DNA of 64,000 nucleotides, taken from contig NZ_CP059209.1 in NCBI RefSeq assembly GCF_014252075.1, positions 124,001 to 188,000 on the forward strand, given 5' to 3'. This document shows, one piece after another, positions 9,024-18,049 of this stretch. The notes under the pieces were generated by a model that searched no databases, was not told the origin of the DNA, and saw nothing but the letters and a program-made list of their open reading frames with translations. The stretch is from Blattabacterium cuenoti. Lineage in GTDB: Bacteria > Bacteroidota > Bacteroidia > Flavobacteriales > Blattabacteriaceae. The position numbers and the translations under genes are program-made. Every line of letters starts with the position of its first letter. Within the stretch, counting starts at the first letter, position 1.

Positions 9024-10385
9024 TCAATGATTTGATAATAGCATATTTAAATCTATTTTATCTAAAAAATTCGTATTATAATTTCCTTTCAAAAAATCAT
9101 TGTTTTGCATAAGTTTTCTATGAAAAGGAATAGTAGTTTGGATTCCTTCTATCACAAATTCTTCTAAAGAACGACGCATTTTTTCAATGGTTTCTTTTCT
9201 ATTTTTGGCGGTGGTAATAATTTTAGCAATCATAGAATCATAATGATGTGTAACAAAATATCCTGCATAAATATGTGTGTCTACACGAACTCCTTTTCCT
9301 CCTGGTAAATGCATATGAGTAATTTTTCCGGGAACTGGTCGAAAATTATGATATGGTTCTTCTGCATTAATTCTGCATTCTATTGAATACATTTTAGGAT
9401 AATAATTTTTTTTTCTGGATAGTTTTTTTCCACAAGCTAAAAATATTTGCTCTTGAATTAAATCTAAACCTGTAATCTCTTCTGTTATAGGATGCTCCAC
9501 TTGTATTCTTGGGTTCATTTCCATGAAATAAAAATTTTTCTTTTGATCTACCAAAAACTCTATAGTTCCTACTCCTTCATAATGAATAAATTCAGCTGCT
9601 TTAACTGCTTCTTCTCCCATTTTTTTTCTAAGAGATGGAGTTAAAAATGGAGAAGGAGCTTCTTCTACTAGTTTTTGATTTCTTCTTTGAATAGAACAAT
9701 CTCTTTCGGATAAATGACATGCCTTTCCATATTGATCTCCTATAATTTGGATTTCTATATGTCTTGGATCTAAAATTAATTTTTCTATATACATATCTTT
9801 TTTTCCAAAACATGACCAAGCTTCTTTTTTAGCTTCTTCCCAAGAATTTATTAAACTATTCTTATCAAAAACAGATCTTATGCCTTTTCCTCCACCTCCA
9901 GAAACAGCTTTAATGATAATAGGATATCCTATTTTTTCTGCAATATATTCTATTTCTTTATAAGAATATTCCGAAAAATAATCAGATCCAGGTAAACAAG
10001 AAATTCCAGCTTTTTTCATAGTTTTTTTAGCTGAAATTTTATTACCCATTTGAATCATATGATTTGGTTTAGCTCCTATAAATTTAATTCCATGTTTATG
10101 ACACATGGATGAAAAATATGCGTTTTCAGACAAAAAACCATATCCAGGATGAATAGCGTCTGCATTTGTAATTTCTGCTGCAGAAATTAAATTTGGAACA
10201 TTAAGATAGGATTGATATGGAGGGGGAGGCCCTATGCATACAGCTTCATCTGCAAAATAAACATGAAGACTATGTTTATCTGCTGTAGAATAAACAGCTA
10301 CAGTTTTTATTCCCATTTCTTTGGCTGTTCGTATAATTCTTAAAGCAATTTCACCACGATTAGCTATTAATATTTTTTTAAACAT
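9024..10385 (-). CDS. accC: Biotin carboxylase subunit of acetyl-CoA carboxylase
   Basis: Carboxylates biotin on BCCP using ATP and bicarbonate, the first half-reaction of fatty-acid synthesis. The 453-residue protein begins MFKKILIANRGEIALRI and has the biotin carboxylase N domain, the ATP-grasp glycine loop GGGGKGIR (163-170), the catalytic block EMNPRIQVEH (289-298) and the C-terminal domain ending near residue 445. No carboxyltransferase or biotinyl domain is attached, so it is the stand-alone subunit. It lies 8 bp after accB in the rpmF-accB-accC operon. Confidence 0.97.
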   Translation of the reverse strand: MFKKILIANRGEIALRIIRTAKEMGIKTVAVYSTADKHSLHVYFADEAVCIGPPPPYQSYLNVPNLISAAEITNADAIHPGYGFLSENAYFSSMCHKHGIKFIGAKPNHMIQMGNKISAKKTMKKAGISCLPGSDYFSEYSYKEIEYIAEKIGYPIIIKAVSGGGGKGIRSVFDKNSLINSWEEAKKEAWSCFGKKDMYIEKLILDPRHIEIQIIGDQYGKACHLSERDCSIQRRNQKLVEEAPSPFLTPSLRKKMGEEAVKAAEFIHYEGVGTIEFLVDQKKNFYFMEMNPRIQVEHPITEEITGLDLIQEQIFLACGKKLSRKKNYYPKMYSIECRINAEEPYHNFRPVPGKITHMHLPGGKGVRVDTHIYAGYFVTHHYDSMIAKIITTAKNRKETIEKMRRSLEEFVIEGIQTTIPFHRKLMQNNDFLKGNYNTNFLDKIDLNMLLSNH

Positions 10386-10392
10386 AAAAAGA

Positions 10393-10857
10393 TTAATAAT
10401 TTGGATCTAAAAGAAATAATGGTTGATCATAATCAACAGGAGTAGAGTCTTCTACAAGAACTTTAACAAGTTTTCCATTGACTTCAGATTCAATATCATT
10501 GAATAATTTCATGGCTTCTATTATACAAACTTTTGTTCCTATTTTTATTTTATCTCCTATTTTCACAAAAGGGTCTTGATCTGGATGAGGTTTTCTATAA
10601 AATGTTCCTATCATAGGAGATTTTATTGTTAAATATTGATTTCTGTTCTCTTTTTCTATTTTGGAAAATTTATCAGAGAAATCAGAAATAGAGGAAGATC
10701 TTTTAGGATAAGCAGAATTACATAAATTTTTTTCATTTTTTCTTATAAAGATCCTATTTTTTATATGAATTTTAGTAGTCCCTATTTTAATTTTTATTTC
10801 ACTAATATTTGATTCTGAAACAAATTGAATAAGTGACTTAATTTTTTTGAAATCCAT
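10393..10857 (-). CDS. accB: Biotin carboxyl carrier protein of acetyl-CoA carboxylase
   Basis: Carries biotin between AccC and the AccAD carboxyltransferase. The chosen ATG at 10857 gives 154 residues starting MDFKKIKSLIQFVSESNISE, the usual BCCP N terminus. The frame stays open to 10932, but that longer start would overlap rpmF by 59 bp and add 25 residues unlike the family. A charged linker (about 40-70) leads to the biotinyl domain (74-154), with PMIGTFYRKPHPDQDPFVK, the CIIEAMKLFNDIE motif holding the biotinylated Lys117, and a terminal PLFLLDP strand. Same operon as rpmF and accC. Confidence 0.95.
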   Translation of the reverse strand: MDFKKIKSLIQFVSESNISEIKIKIGTTKIHIKNRIFIRKNEKNLCNSAYPKRSSSISDFSDKFSKIEKENRNQYLTIKSPMIGTFYRKPHPDQDPFVKIGDKIKIGTKVCIIEAMKLFNDIESEVNGKLVKVLVEDSTPVDYDQPLFLLDPNY

Positions 10858-10873
10858 AAATTTATAAGGATCT

Positions 10874-11065
10874 TTATTCTTCTTTATTTTTATTATATAC
10901 AATTTTTCCTCTATAATAGAGCTTTTTTTCATGCCAATAAGCGTGATGATATAAATGTTTTTGATTTGTTAAAGCACATTTCACTAATAAAGGTTCTTTA
11001 ATTTTAAAGTGATTTCTTCTTTTATCTCTTCTGGATTTAGATTGTCTTCTTTTAGGATGTGCCAT
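10874..11065 (-). CDS. rpmF: 50S ribosomal protein L32
   Basis: Large-subunit protein of 63 residues. The L32 start MAHPKRRQSKSRRDKRRNHF is unmistakable; the usual zinc cysteines are mostly replaced (only Cys30 remains), as in other Bacteroidetes L32 proteins. It is the first gene of the minus-strand rpmF-accB-accC operon, which links ribosome and lipid synthesis, and is divergent from proS. Confidence 0.95.
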   Translation of the reverse strand: MAHPKRRQSKSRRDKRRNHFKIKEPLLVKCALTNQKHLYHHAYWHEKKLYYRGKIVYNKNKEE

Positions 11066-11187
11066 AAATCAGATTAAATTAGTTTAATAAATCACTAATT
11101 TAGAAATAAAATTAAATGTGTTAATAAAAATAATTTTTATATCTTTATTTTCAAACATATGTTTATTTTTTTTATTTCTCACGTTTT

Positions 11188-12654
11188 ATGAATCAATTAA
11201 CTAAAAGAAATAAGGATTATTCAAAATGGTATAATGAGGTAGTCGTAAAGTCTGGTTTAGCAGAATTTTCCGGTGTACGTGGTTTTATGATTATAAAACC
11301 ATATGGATACTCTTTATGGGAAATCATGAAAAAAAAACTAGATAAAATACTCAAAAATACAGGACATAAAAATGTTTATTTTCCTTTACTAATTCCTAAA
11401 TCCGCTTTTTCAAAAGAAAAAGAACATACCGAGATATTTTCTGAAGGATGTGCTGTGGTTACACATTCTAGATTAAAAAAAAGTAAAAATGAATTGATTC
11501 TTGATCCTGAATCAAGATTACAAGAAGAATTAGTAATTAGACCAACCTCTGAAAGCATCATATGGAAAACCTATAAACGTTGGATTCAATCTTATAGAGA
11601 TCTCCCTATTTTATTAAATCAATGGGGAAATGCATTAAGGTGGGAAATGCGTACTCGTTTATTTATTAGAACTACCGAATTTCTTTGGCAAGAAGGACAT
11701 ACTGCTCATTCTACGGAAAAAGAAGCTATAGAAGAAGCTAAAAAAATATTAAACATTTATACAGATTTTTCAGAAAATATTATGGGGATACCTGTTTTGC
11801 AAGGAATTAAACCATACATGGATAAATTTTATGGATCCGAAAAAACATATTGTATAGAAGCTCTCATGCAAGATGGAAAAGCTTTACAAATTGGGACTTC
11901 ACATTTTTTAGGACAAAATTTTTCGAAAGCTTTTGATGTTCAATTCACTAATTCCAATGGAAAAAAAGAATATGTATGGTCGACTTCTTGGGGTGTTTCT
12001 ACTAGATTAATAGGTGGATTGATCATGTCCCATTCGGATGATAAAGGTTTAATAATTCCTCCAAAAATAGCTCCTATACAAATAGTTATTATTCCTATAT
12101 ATAAAGACAAAGAAAAATTTGGGATTATAAATGACATAGTCCAAAAAATTCTAAATCTTTTAGAAGAAGAAAGAATACGAGTGAAATATGATAACAGAAT
12201 CAAATTTACTCCTGGATGGAAATTTCATGAATATGAGATGAAAGGAGTCCCTATACGAATCAGTATAGGACCGAACGAAATAAAAAATGAAAAAGTGGAA
12301 ATTTTCAGGAGAGATACACATGAGAAAATATATATATCTTGGATAAACTTAAAAAAGTTAATCCCTAAATTACTTGATGAAATACAAAAAAATATTTACC
12401 AAAAAGCCTTAGATAGAACGAAAAAACTAATCATGAAAACAGATTCTTACGAAGATTTTAAACAAAAAATTAATAGTTCTGGAGGTTTTATTTTTGCTCA
12501 TTGGGATGGTACAAAAAATACAGGAAAGAAAATTCAAGAAGAAACAGAAGCTACTATACGTTGTATTCCCTTATTTCCTGATAAGGAAAAAGGAAAATGT
12601 ATTTATTCCGGATCTCCTTCTTTTCAAAGGGTTGTTTTTTCTAAATCTTATTGA
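11188..12654 (+). CDS. proS: Prolyl-tRNA synthetase (archaeal/eukaryotic type)
   Basis: Class II aminoacyl-tRNA synthetase charging tRNA-Pro. The 488-residue protein is the short form without the bacterial editing insertion. Class II motif 1 lies near GYSLWEIMKKKLDKILKNTGHKNVYFPLLIP, motif 2 in NALRWEMRTRLFIRTTEFLW, and motif 3 in TSWGVSTRLIGGLIMSHSDD. The anticodon-binding domain (about 285-390) and the C-terminal domain of this subclass follow (IPLFPDKEKGKCIYSGSP). This type is normal in Bacteroidetes. It is convergent with pyrD, whose end it overlaps by 7 bp. Confidence 0.95.
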   Translation: MNQLTKRNKDYSKWYNEVVVKSGLAEFSGVRGFMIIKPYGYSLWEIMKKKLDKILKNTGHKNVYFPLLIPKSAFSKEKEHTEIFSEGCAVVTHSRLKKSKNELILDPESRLQEELVIRPTSESIIWKTYKRWIQSYRDLPILLNQWGNALRWEMRTRLFIRTTEFLWQEGHTAHSTEKEAIEEAKKILNIYTDFSENIMGIPVLQGIKPYMDKFYGSEKTYCIEALMQDGKALQIGTSHFLGQNFSKAFDVQFTNSNGKKEYVWSTSWGVSTRLIGGLIMSHSDDKGLIIPPKIAPIQIVIIPIYKDKEKFGIINDIVQKILNLLEEERIRVKYDNRIKFTPGWKFHEYEMKGVPIRISIGPNEIKNEKVEIFRRDTHEKIYISWINLKKLIPKLLDEIQKNIYQKALDRTKKLIMKTDSYEDFKQKINSSGGFIFAHWDGTKNTGKKIQEETEATIRCIPLFPDKEKGKCIYSGSPSFQRVVFSKSY

Positions 12655-13583
12655 AATTTTTTTAATTTTCCTTTAAAACTGTTTATTGATGAGTAATTTT
12701 TTTTTCGTAAGAAAAGAGTGAACTCTTTTTTCAATCTATCAAATACTGTAACTCCTTCTTTCATTAATTGTGTTCCTATTTGAACTGCTGATGCCCCACA
12801 TAATATATGTTCAAAAATATCTTTTCCAGAAGAAATTCCTCCACATCCTATGATAGAAATATCTTTTCTAAGATAAGTATAAAATCTAAGAATATTAGCT
12901 AGTGCAAATGGTTTTATAATTGATCCACCGATCCCTCCAAATCCATTTCTTGGTTTTATTACTGTTGTTTCATTACTTGTATCAACAAAAATTCCGTTAG
13001 GTAAGCTATTAATACAAGTTATAAAACTAATAGGAAATTGATTAAAAGTCAAAGATATTTTTTTAATGTATTCCTCCTTGAAATAAGGAGGAAGTTTAAT
13101 CCCTAAAGGTTTCTCATTGAATTTAAATACATTTTCTAAAAAATCATAAATCTTGTGTAAATCTTCTCCTAATACTTCTTCTTGAATATTTGGACAAGAT
13201 AAATTCAACTCTATAGCCGTAATTCTTGAAGAAGAATTAGCTTTTCTAATGAGAAAAAAATTTTCTTCTATAGATAATCCGGATATAGAAAGAAAGACAG
13301 GTTTTTTTGTTTTTTTTTTTTCTAAAAAGTTCAAATAAAAATCTATTCCAAGATTAGGTAATCCCATGGAATTAATGCTTCCCACACTCCATTCAAAATA
13401 TCTTGGTTTGGGATTCCCTATTCTTGGTTTACTTGTACAACTTTTTGTTACTACAGCACCAGAAAAACTATCTAAAAGATAGGATAATTCTTTACCTGTA
13501 GTACAAAAAGCTCCTGAAGCATTCATAATACATGATGAAAGTTGAATTTTATTTATATGAGAAGAAATATCTATTTTTTTCAT
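12648..13583 (-). CDS. pyrD: Dihydroorotate dehydrogenase, class 1A-like
   Basis: FMN enzyme oxidising dihydroorotate to orotate in UMP synthesis. The ATG at 13583 gives 311 residues, the typical class 1A size; an upstream start at 13634 would add 17 unrelated residues and overlap the divergent UMP synthase promoter region. Features: NASGAFCTTGKEL (N-terminal FMN loop), NPKPRYFEWSVGSINSMGLPN, ELNLSCPN with the catalytic base Cys130 (class 2 enzymes have Ser), GIKLPPY, and GCGGISSGKDIFEHILCGAS for the phosphate site. Class 1A enzymes are soluble dimers that use fumarate. No class 2 N-terminal membrane helix and no adjacent pyrK. It is paired head-to-head with the fused pyrE-pyrF gene. Confidence 0.93.
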   Translation of the reverse strand: MKKIDISSHINKIQLSSCIMNASGAFCTTGKELSYLLDSFSGAVVTKSCTSKPRIGNPKPRYFEWSVGSINSMGLPNLGIDFYLNFLEKKKTKKPVFLSISGLSIEENFFLIRKANSSSRITAIELNLSCPNIQEEVLGEDLHKIYDFLENVFKFNEKPLGIKLPPYFKEEYIKKISLTFNQFPISFITCINSLPNGIFVDTSNETTVIKPRNGFGGIGGSIIKPFALANILRFYTYLRKDISIIGCGGISSGKDIFEHILCGASAVQIGTQLMKEGVTVFDRLKKEFTLFLRKKNYSSINSFKGKLKKFQ

Positions 13584-13647
13584 AATGATATCAATTATAA
13601 TAATATCCAAGTATAAAATTTTTAACTTTACCAAAACAGTTTTTTTT

Positions 13648-15009
13648 ATGGAAGAAAAAGAACAGTTCTTTTTAAAAATTTACAATTTAGGAATCATAAA
13701 ATTTGGAAATTTCACTTTAAAAAGTGGGATGAATTCTCCCATATATATAGATTTTCGTCCAATAGCTTCTAGACCAGATTTATTAATCAAATTATCGGAT
13801 TTGCTTCTTCATGAAGTTTCATATACTAATTTTGAACTAATTTGTGGAGTCCCTTACGCTGCTTTGCCTATAGCTACAACTTTGTCTTTGAGGTCTAATA
13901 TTCCGTTAATTATTAAAAGAAAAGAAAATAAAGGTTATGGAACCAAGCGAATGATTGAAGGAATTTATAAAAAAGGACAAAATTGTCTTCTCATAGAAGA
14001 TGTTATCACGAGTGGTGATAGTTTATTAAAAACAGTAATAGATCTTGAAAAAGAAGGATTGATTATAAAAGATATTCTCTCCATTCTTGATAGAGAGCAA
14101 GGAGGAACAGAAAATATAAAAAAAAGAGGATATAATATACGAACTTTATTTCGTATAGGGGAAGTTTTAAAAATGTTAGAAAAGAAACATTTTTTAAAAA
14201 AAAAAAAAATACATATGATCCAATTTTTTTTTAGCAAAAAAAATATTAAAAAATTTCAGAATAAACGTATTTCTTATGAAGAAAAAAAAGAAAAAATTTC
14301 TCATCCTATAGGAAAAAAACTTATTGATATTACATTGAAAAAAAAAACTAACCTGATCGTTTCTGCTGATTTAGTAAATTCTAAAAATATATTGAAATTA
14401 GTCAATTTAATTGGAGATATAATTTGTGGATTAAAACTTCATGTGGACATTATTAATGATTTTTCATTCTCATTTATAAATTCTCTTAAAAATATTTCTA
14501 TAGAAAAAAAATTCTTACTACTTGAAGATAGAAAATTGTGTGATGTTGGTTCTACTAATTATCTTCAACTACATTATGGTATATATAAGATTTCTTCTTG
14601 GGCGGACATTATCACTGCGCACTTATTTGCGGGGAGTGGGAGCATACAAAATTTGAATATTCCTTCTAGGATGGGTTTAATTACGATATCAGAAATGTCT
14701 TCTTATGGAAGATTATCCGATGATAATTATATAAGAAAAGCATTAAATATTTCTTTGAAAAATCCGAAAGTTATTGGAACTGTAGCACAAAGAAAAGTAG
14801 ACGACAGGTTATTACTATTTACACCTGGTATTCATTTTTCCAATTCAAATAACTTAGTAAATACCTATATTCATCCCACTCAAGCTTTTAAAAAGAATGG
14901 AAGTGACTTTATCATTGTAGGAAGAGCTATTTATCAGTCTAACAATCCAAAAATAGTAGCAGAAGAATATAGAAACGCAGGATGGAAAGCTTATGAAAAT
15001 GGACTTTGA
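13648..15009 (+). CDS. Bifunctional UMP synthase: orotate phosphoribosyltransferase + OMP decarboxylase
   Basis: One 453-residue polypeptide doing the last two steps of UMP synthesis. OPRT domain (about 1-200): FGNFTLKSGMNSPIYIDFR, CGVPYAALPIATT, GYGTKRMIEG and the PRPP loop CLLIEDVITSGDS (about 113-125). OMPDC domain (about 219-453): GLKLHVDI with the substrate-site Lys (263), the catalytic DRKLCD array (294-299), SWADIITAH and GSDFIIVGRAIY. Domain order and sequence resemble animal UMPS far more than the separate PyrE and PyrF that I recall from free-living flavobacteria. ATG 13648 is chosen because the 21 codons upstream of it have no family match. A low-complexity lysine-rich linker (about 179-215) joins the domains. 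Confidence 0.93.
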   Translation: MEEKEQFFLKIYNLGIIKFGNFTLKSGMNSPIYIDFRPIASRPDLLIKLSDLLLHEVSYTNFELICGVPYAALPIATTLSLRSNIPLIIKRKENKGYGTKRMIEGIYKKGQNCLLIEDVITSGDSLLKTVIDLEKEGLIIKDILSILDREQGGTENIKKRGYNIRTLFRIGEVLKMLEKKHFLKKKKIHMIQFFFSKKNIKKFQNKRISYEEKKEKISHPIGKKLIDITLKKKTNLIVSADLVNSKNILKLVNLIGDIICGLKLHVDIINDFSFSFINSLKNISIEKKFLLLEDRKLCDVGSTNYLQLHYGIYKISSWADIITAHLFAGSGSIQNLNIPSRMGLITISEMSSYGRLSDDNYIRKALNISLKNPKVIGTVAQRKVDDRLLLFTPGIHFSNSNNLVNTYIHPTQAFKKNGSDFIIVGRAIYQSNNPKIVAEEYRNAGWKAYENGL

Positions 15010-15190
15010 ATGAATTTGTGATTTTTTTAAAAAAAATTAATGATACTGATTATATTTTTATTTAATTTGTATATGTTATTTAGATCTTTTTCTATTTATG
15101 AATAGATATAAGAACTTGTTGTAAGAGTGTTATTTATCAATAAACTGTAATTCGTAAAAAAGTAAAAATTCTTTAGAATAAATTTTGAAT

Positions 15191-15766
15191 ATGGAATGGA
15201 TAAATTCATTAATCAGTTGTTTTATGATCCTTTTTAGCATTATTGACATATTAGGAAATGCTCCCATTATTATGGGATTCAAATCAAAAGGAAATATAAT
15301 AGATACTAAAAAAGTTATAATTACTTCTCTTGTCATATTTTTATCTTTCCTATTTTTAGGACAACCTATGCTCAAAATTATTGGTGTGGATGTTCATTCT
15401 TTCTCTGTTGCAGGATCTATAGTATTATTTTTAATTGGTTTAGAAATGATATTAGGGGTAGACTTTCATAAAGTGACAGAAAACGCTCAAACTTCTATTG
15501 TCCCAATAGCTTTTCCTCTTATAGCTGGACCAGGATCTTTAACCACCTTAATTTCATTAAGAACAACTTATGACGTAAATGTTATTCTTTTATCTTTGAT
15601 CCTCAATATGATAGTAGTCTATTTCGTGATAGACAGATGTGATTTTATAGCTGAAAAAATAGGGAATAGTGGGTTAGACATCCTCAAAAAAATATTTGGA
15701 ATTGTTTTATTAGCTTTTGCCGTTAAAATTTTTGGAGCAAATGCGGGACAATTATTTCAAACATAA
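15191..15766 (+). CDS. MarC family (UPF0056) integral membrane protein
   Basis: Six-helix membrane protein of the MarC family, 191 residues from ATG 15191; a TTG two codons upstream is possible but less likely. Family features are IDILGNAPIIMGF in helix 1, the NxxP-like signature near the N terminus and the repeated PLIAGPGSLTTLISLR (about 113-128) in the second half. Despite the name, MarC has no proven role in drug resistance; its substrate is unknown. The end overlaps the convergent rnpA remnant by 10 bp. Confidence 0.9.
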   Translation: MEWINSLISCFMILFSIIDILGNAPIIMGFKSKGNIIDTKKVIITSLVIFLSFLFLGQPMLKIIGVDVHSFSVAGSIVLFLIGLEMILGVDFHKVTENAQTSIVPIAFPLIAGPGSLTTLISLRTTYDVNVILLSLILNMIVVYFVIDRCDFIAEKIGNSGLDILKKIFGIVLLAFAVKIFGANAGQLFQT

Positions 15767-16105
15767 TTTTTTTTTATTTCATTGAAAATTTTTTTAACAG
15801 ATTTATTTATAGATTGATAATCAGATATGTATAATTTTTTGTAAATAAGAATTATATAAAAACTTTTGTTTTTTACATGTTTTTCCAAAATAAATTTATT
15901 CAAAAAAAAACAAGCTCTCAATAAACGTTTTATTCTATTTCTATGAACCGATTTTTTAAAATTTTTTTTTTACTAAAGTTCCAATTAAATTGATTGATGA
16001 ATTTTTTTCATAATCTAATAAAAAAACAGAAGAAACAGGATCTTCCAAAAAATATTTCCCTTTTTTTATGACTTTATCAAAAATTTTTTTACCTTTTTTT
16101 TTCAT
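15757..16105 (-). pseudogene. rnpA: RNase P protein component, frameshifted in a poly(A) run
   Basis: Basic protein that helps RNase P RNA bind precursor tRNA. From ATG 16105 the frame reads MKKKGKKIFDKVIKKGKYF and on to LIGTLV (45 codons), then meets nine A followed by TTTT and stops at TAA. Taking one A out of the run at 15962-15970 restores VKKNFKKSVHRNRIKRLLRAC, the RNR signature of RnpA, and the frame stays open to TGA at 15757 for about 115 residues, the normal length. The total span is one base more than a multiple of three. No other damage is visible, so it is either newly inactivated, a sequencing or assembly error, or rescued by slippage on the A run. It follows fbp by 11 bp. Confidence 0.85.
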
Positions 16106-16116
16106 GTGACTATTAA

Positions 16117-17112
16117 TTAGTTATTCATAAATTCTTCTAATTTAGATACCATTCCTATGGGGCCACATACAAATGGAGTTCTTTGATGTAATTTTGTCGG
16201 TTCTATATCTAGAATACGTCTTTTTCCATCAGAAGCTTTTCCCCCAGCTTGTTCTGCTAAAAAAGCCATTGGATTACATTCATAAAGCAATCTTAATTTG
16301 CCTTCTGGAGAAGAAGCGGTTTTAGGATATATATATATTCCTCCTTGTATCATATTTCTGTGAAAATCTCCTACTAAAGATCCAATATATCTTGCCGTAT
16401 AAGGACGATTTTCTTTTCTTTCTTGACAATATTTTATAAATCTTCTAATTCCATTAGAAAATTTCGCATAATTTCCCTCATTAATAGAATAAATTTTTTC
16501 TTTTTTAGGAAAAAAAAGATTAGGATGAGATAAATAAAAGGTTCCAACTGAAGGATCTAAAGTAAATCCATGCACTCCATTTCCAGTACTATACACCAAT
16601 ATAGTAGAGGATCCATAAATTATATATCCTGCAAGGATTTGTTGATTTCCTTTTTGCAAAAAATCTTCTATTGTGACATTCATTTGAACAGAAGATTTTC
16701 TCATATATACGGAAAATATAGTTCCTATAGATACATTTACGTCTATATTGGACGAACCGTCAAGTGGATCTATTAAAACAATATATTGATTTTGTAAAGG
16801 ATTTTCTTTTTTATTATTTATCACTATAAAATCTTTGCTTTCTTCGGATGCTATTCCACAAACTACATTTCTGCTTTTAAAAGATTCAATAAAAGTTTTG
16901 TTAGCAAAATCGTCCAATTTTTGTTGATTTTCTCCTTGAATATTAGTAATTCCAGAACTTCCTATAATTTTTTCAGTTAAACCAGCTTTATTAACTTCTT
17001 TATGAATAGCTTTAGAAGCTAATTTAATAGAACTAAACAATCGCAACAAAGCCTCAGTTGAATACGAAAAACAATCTCTATTTTCTATAATAAACTCTCC
17101 TAATGTATACAT
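16117..17112 (-). CDS. fbp: Fructose-1,6-bisphosphatase, class I
   Basis: Gluconeogenic phosphatase producing fructose 6-phosphate. The 331-residue protein shows the metal and substrate sites of class I enzymes: ASEES (about 88-92), [14 protein letters not shown] (113-126) and, near the C terminus, the sugar-phosphate binding stretch [22 protein letters not shown] followed by [21 protein letters not shown]. Together with fbaA (54803-55870) it points to a working gluconeogenic route. The frameshifted rnpA follows 11 bp downstream and is probably cotranscribed. Confidence 0.96.
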   Translation of the reverse strand: MYTLGEFIIENRDCFSYSTEALLRLFSSIKLASKAIHKEVNKAGLTEKIIGSSGITNIQGENQQKLDDFANKTFIESFKSRNVVCGIASEESKDFIVINNKKENPLQNQYIVLIDPLDGSSNIDVNVSIGTIFSVYMRKSSVQMNVTIEDFLQKGNQQILAGYIIYGSSTILVYSTGNGVHGFTLDPSVGTFYLSHPNLFFPKKEKIYSINEGNYAKFSNGIRRFIKYCQERKENRPYTARYIGSLVGDFHRNMIQGGIYIYPKTASSPEGKLRLLYECNPMAFLAEQAGGKASDGKRRILDIEPTKLHQRTPFVCGPIGMVSKLEEFMNN

Positions 17113-17266
17113 GTATCAGGAAATACAAAACTTTCTACAAAGCATAAAGATCAGATTTTTTTTCAAAAGAATAATAATGTATATATTTTATTTTTCTAGT
17201 TTAGAATAGATCAACAAACTTTATAAAGTTATTAAAGATTTTTTATATTTTTATTAAATTTTATTA

Positions 17267-18028
17267 ATGAAAATTCTGAAAATATCATTTATATTATTAT
17301 GGCGTGTATGGTTTTTTATTATCAATATATTTTTAATTCCATTATGGGCAGGTGCTTCTATTCCATTTCTTTTTAAAGAAAAATATTATCCCATTGTATA
17401 TTGGTTTCATCAAATGTGGGCTAGAAGCAATCTATTTCTCATGGGTTTTTGGTATGTATTAGAAAAAGATGAAGAAAGATTAGACAAAAATAAACAATAC
17501 ATGATTATTAGTAATCACACCTCTATCATGGATATCATGTTAATTTATTCTTTAATGAGAAATCATCCTTTAGTTTTTGTAGGAAAAGCGGAATTAGCTA
17601 AACTTCCATTTTTTGGTTTTGTTTACAAAAACAGCAATATTCTTATAGATAGAAAAAATTTGTCTAGTTGTATACAAGTATTTAAAAAAATACAGGATAA
17701 AGTAGATTCTGGAAAAAGTGTTTGCATTTTTCCAGAAGGAGGGGTTCCTAATCCATCTGTTTTTTTAGATCATTTCAAGAACGGCGCTTTTTTTATAGCT
17801 ATAATCAAGAAAATATCCATTATTCCCTTTACTATAGCTGATATAAAAACAAAATTTCCTAGTTTTTCTATTATAAAAGGGGGCCCAGGAAAAATAAGAA
17901 TCAAACAACATCATTCTATATCAACAAAGAATTTATCCTTAAAAGATAAAAATGATTTGAAGAAAAAATGTTTCAATTTGATAAAATATCAATTAGAAAA
18001 ATTTGATCGTGAAAAATCGAATAATTAA
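17267..18028 (+). CDS. plsC: 1-acyl-sn-glycerol-3-phosphate acyltransferase (PlsC family)
   Basis: Membrane enzyme that adds the second acyl chain to lysophosphatidic acid in phospholipid synthesis. The 253-residue protein has an N-terminal transmembrane segment (about 5-35), the catalytic HX4D motif in ISNHTSIMD (His84, Asp89), the glycerol-phosphate-binding FPEGG (155-159), and a third conserved block IPFTIAD. The gene symbol is by family; related acyltransferases (for example ornithine lipid or hemolysin-type) share these motifs. It starts an apparent plsC-rnhA pair on the plus strand. Confidence 0.85.
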   Translation: MKILKISFILLWRVWFFIINIFLIPLWAGASIPFLFKEKYYPIVYWFHQMWARSNLFLMGFWYVLEKDEERLDKNKQYMIISNHTSIMDIMLIYSLMRNHPLVFVGKAELAKLPFFGFVYKNSNILIDRKNLSSCIQVFKKIQDKVDSGKSVCIFPEGGVPNPSVFLDHFKNGAFFIAIIKKISIIPFTIADIKTKFPSFSIIKGGPGKIRIKQHHSISTKNLSLKDKNDLKKKCFNLIKYQLEKFDREKSNN

Positions 18029-18049
18029 AAATTTTAATATGAATTGTTT

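Noticed and set aside
10858..10932. Longer N terminus for accB starting at 10932
   Set aside because: It would overlap rpmF by 59 bp and adds residues that do not resemble BCCP; ATG 10857 fits the family.
15010..15190. Possible gene in the UMPS-marC spacer
   Set aside because: No frame with a start and protein-like composition; only a weak 5-bp hairpin.
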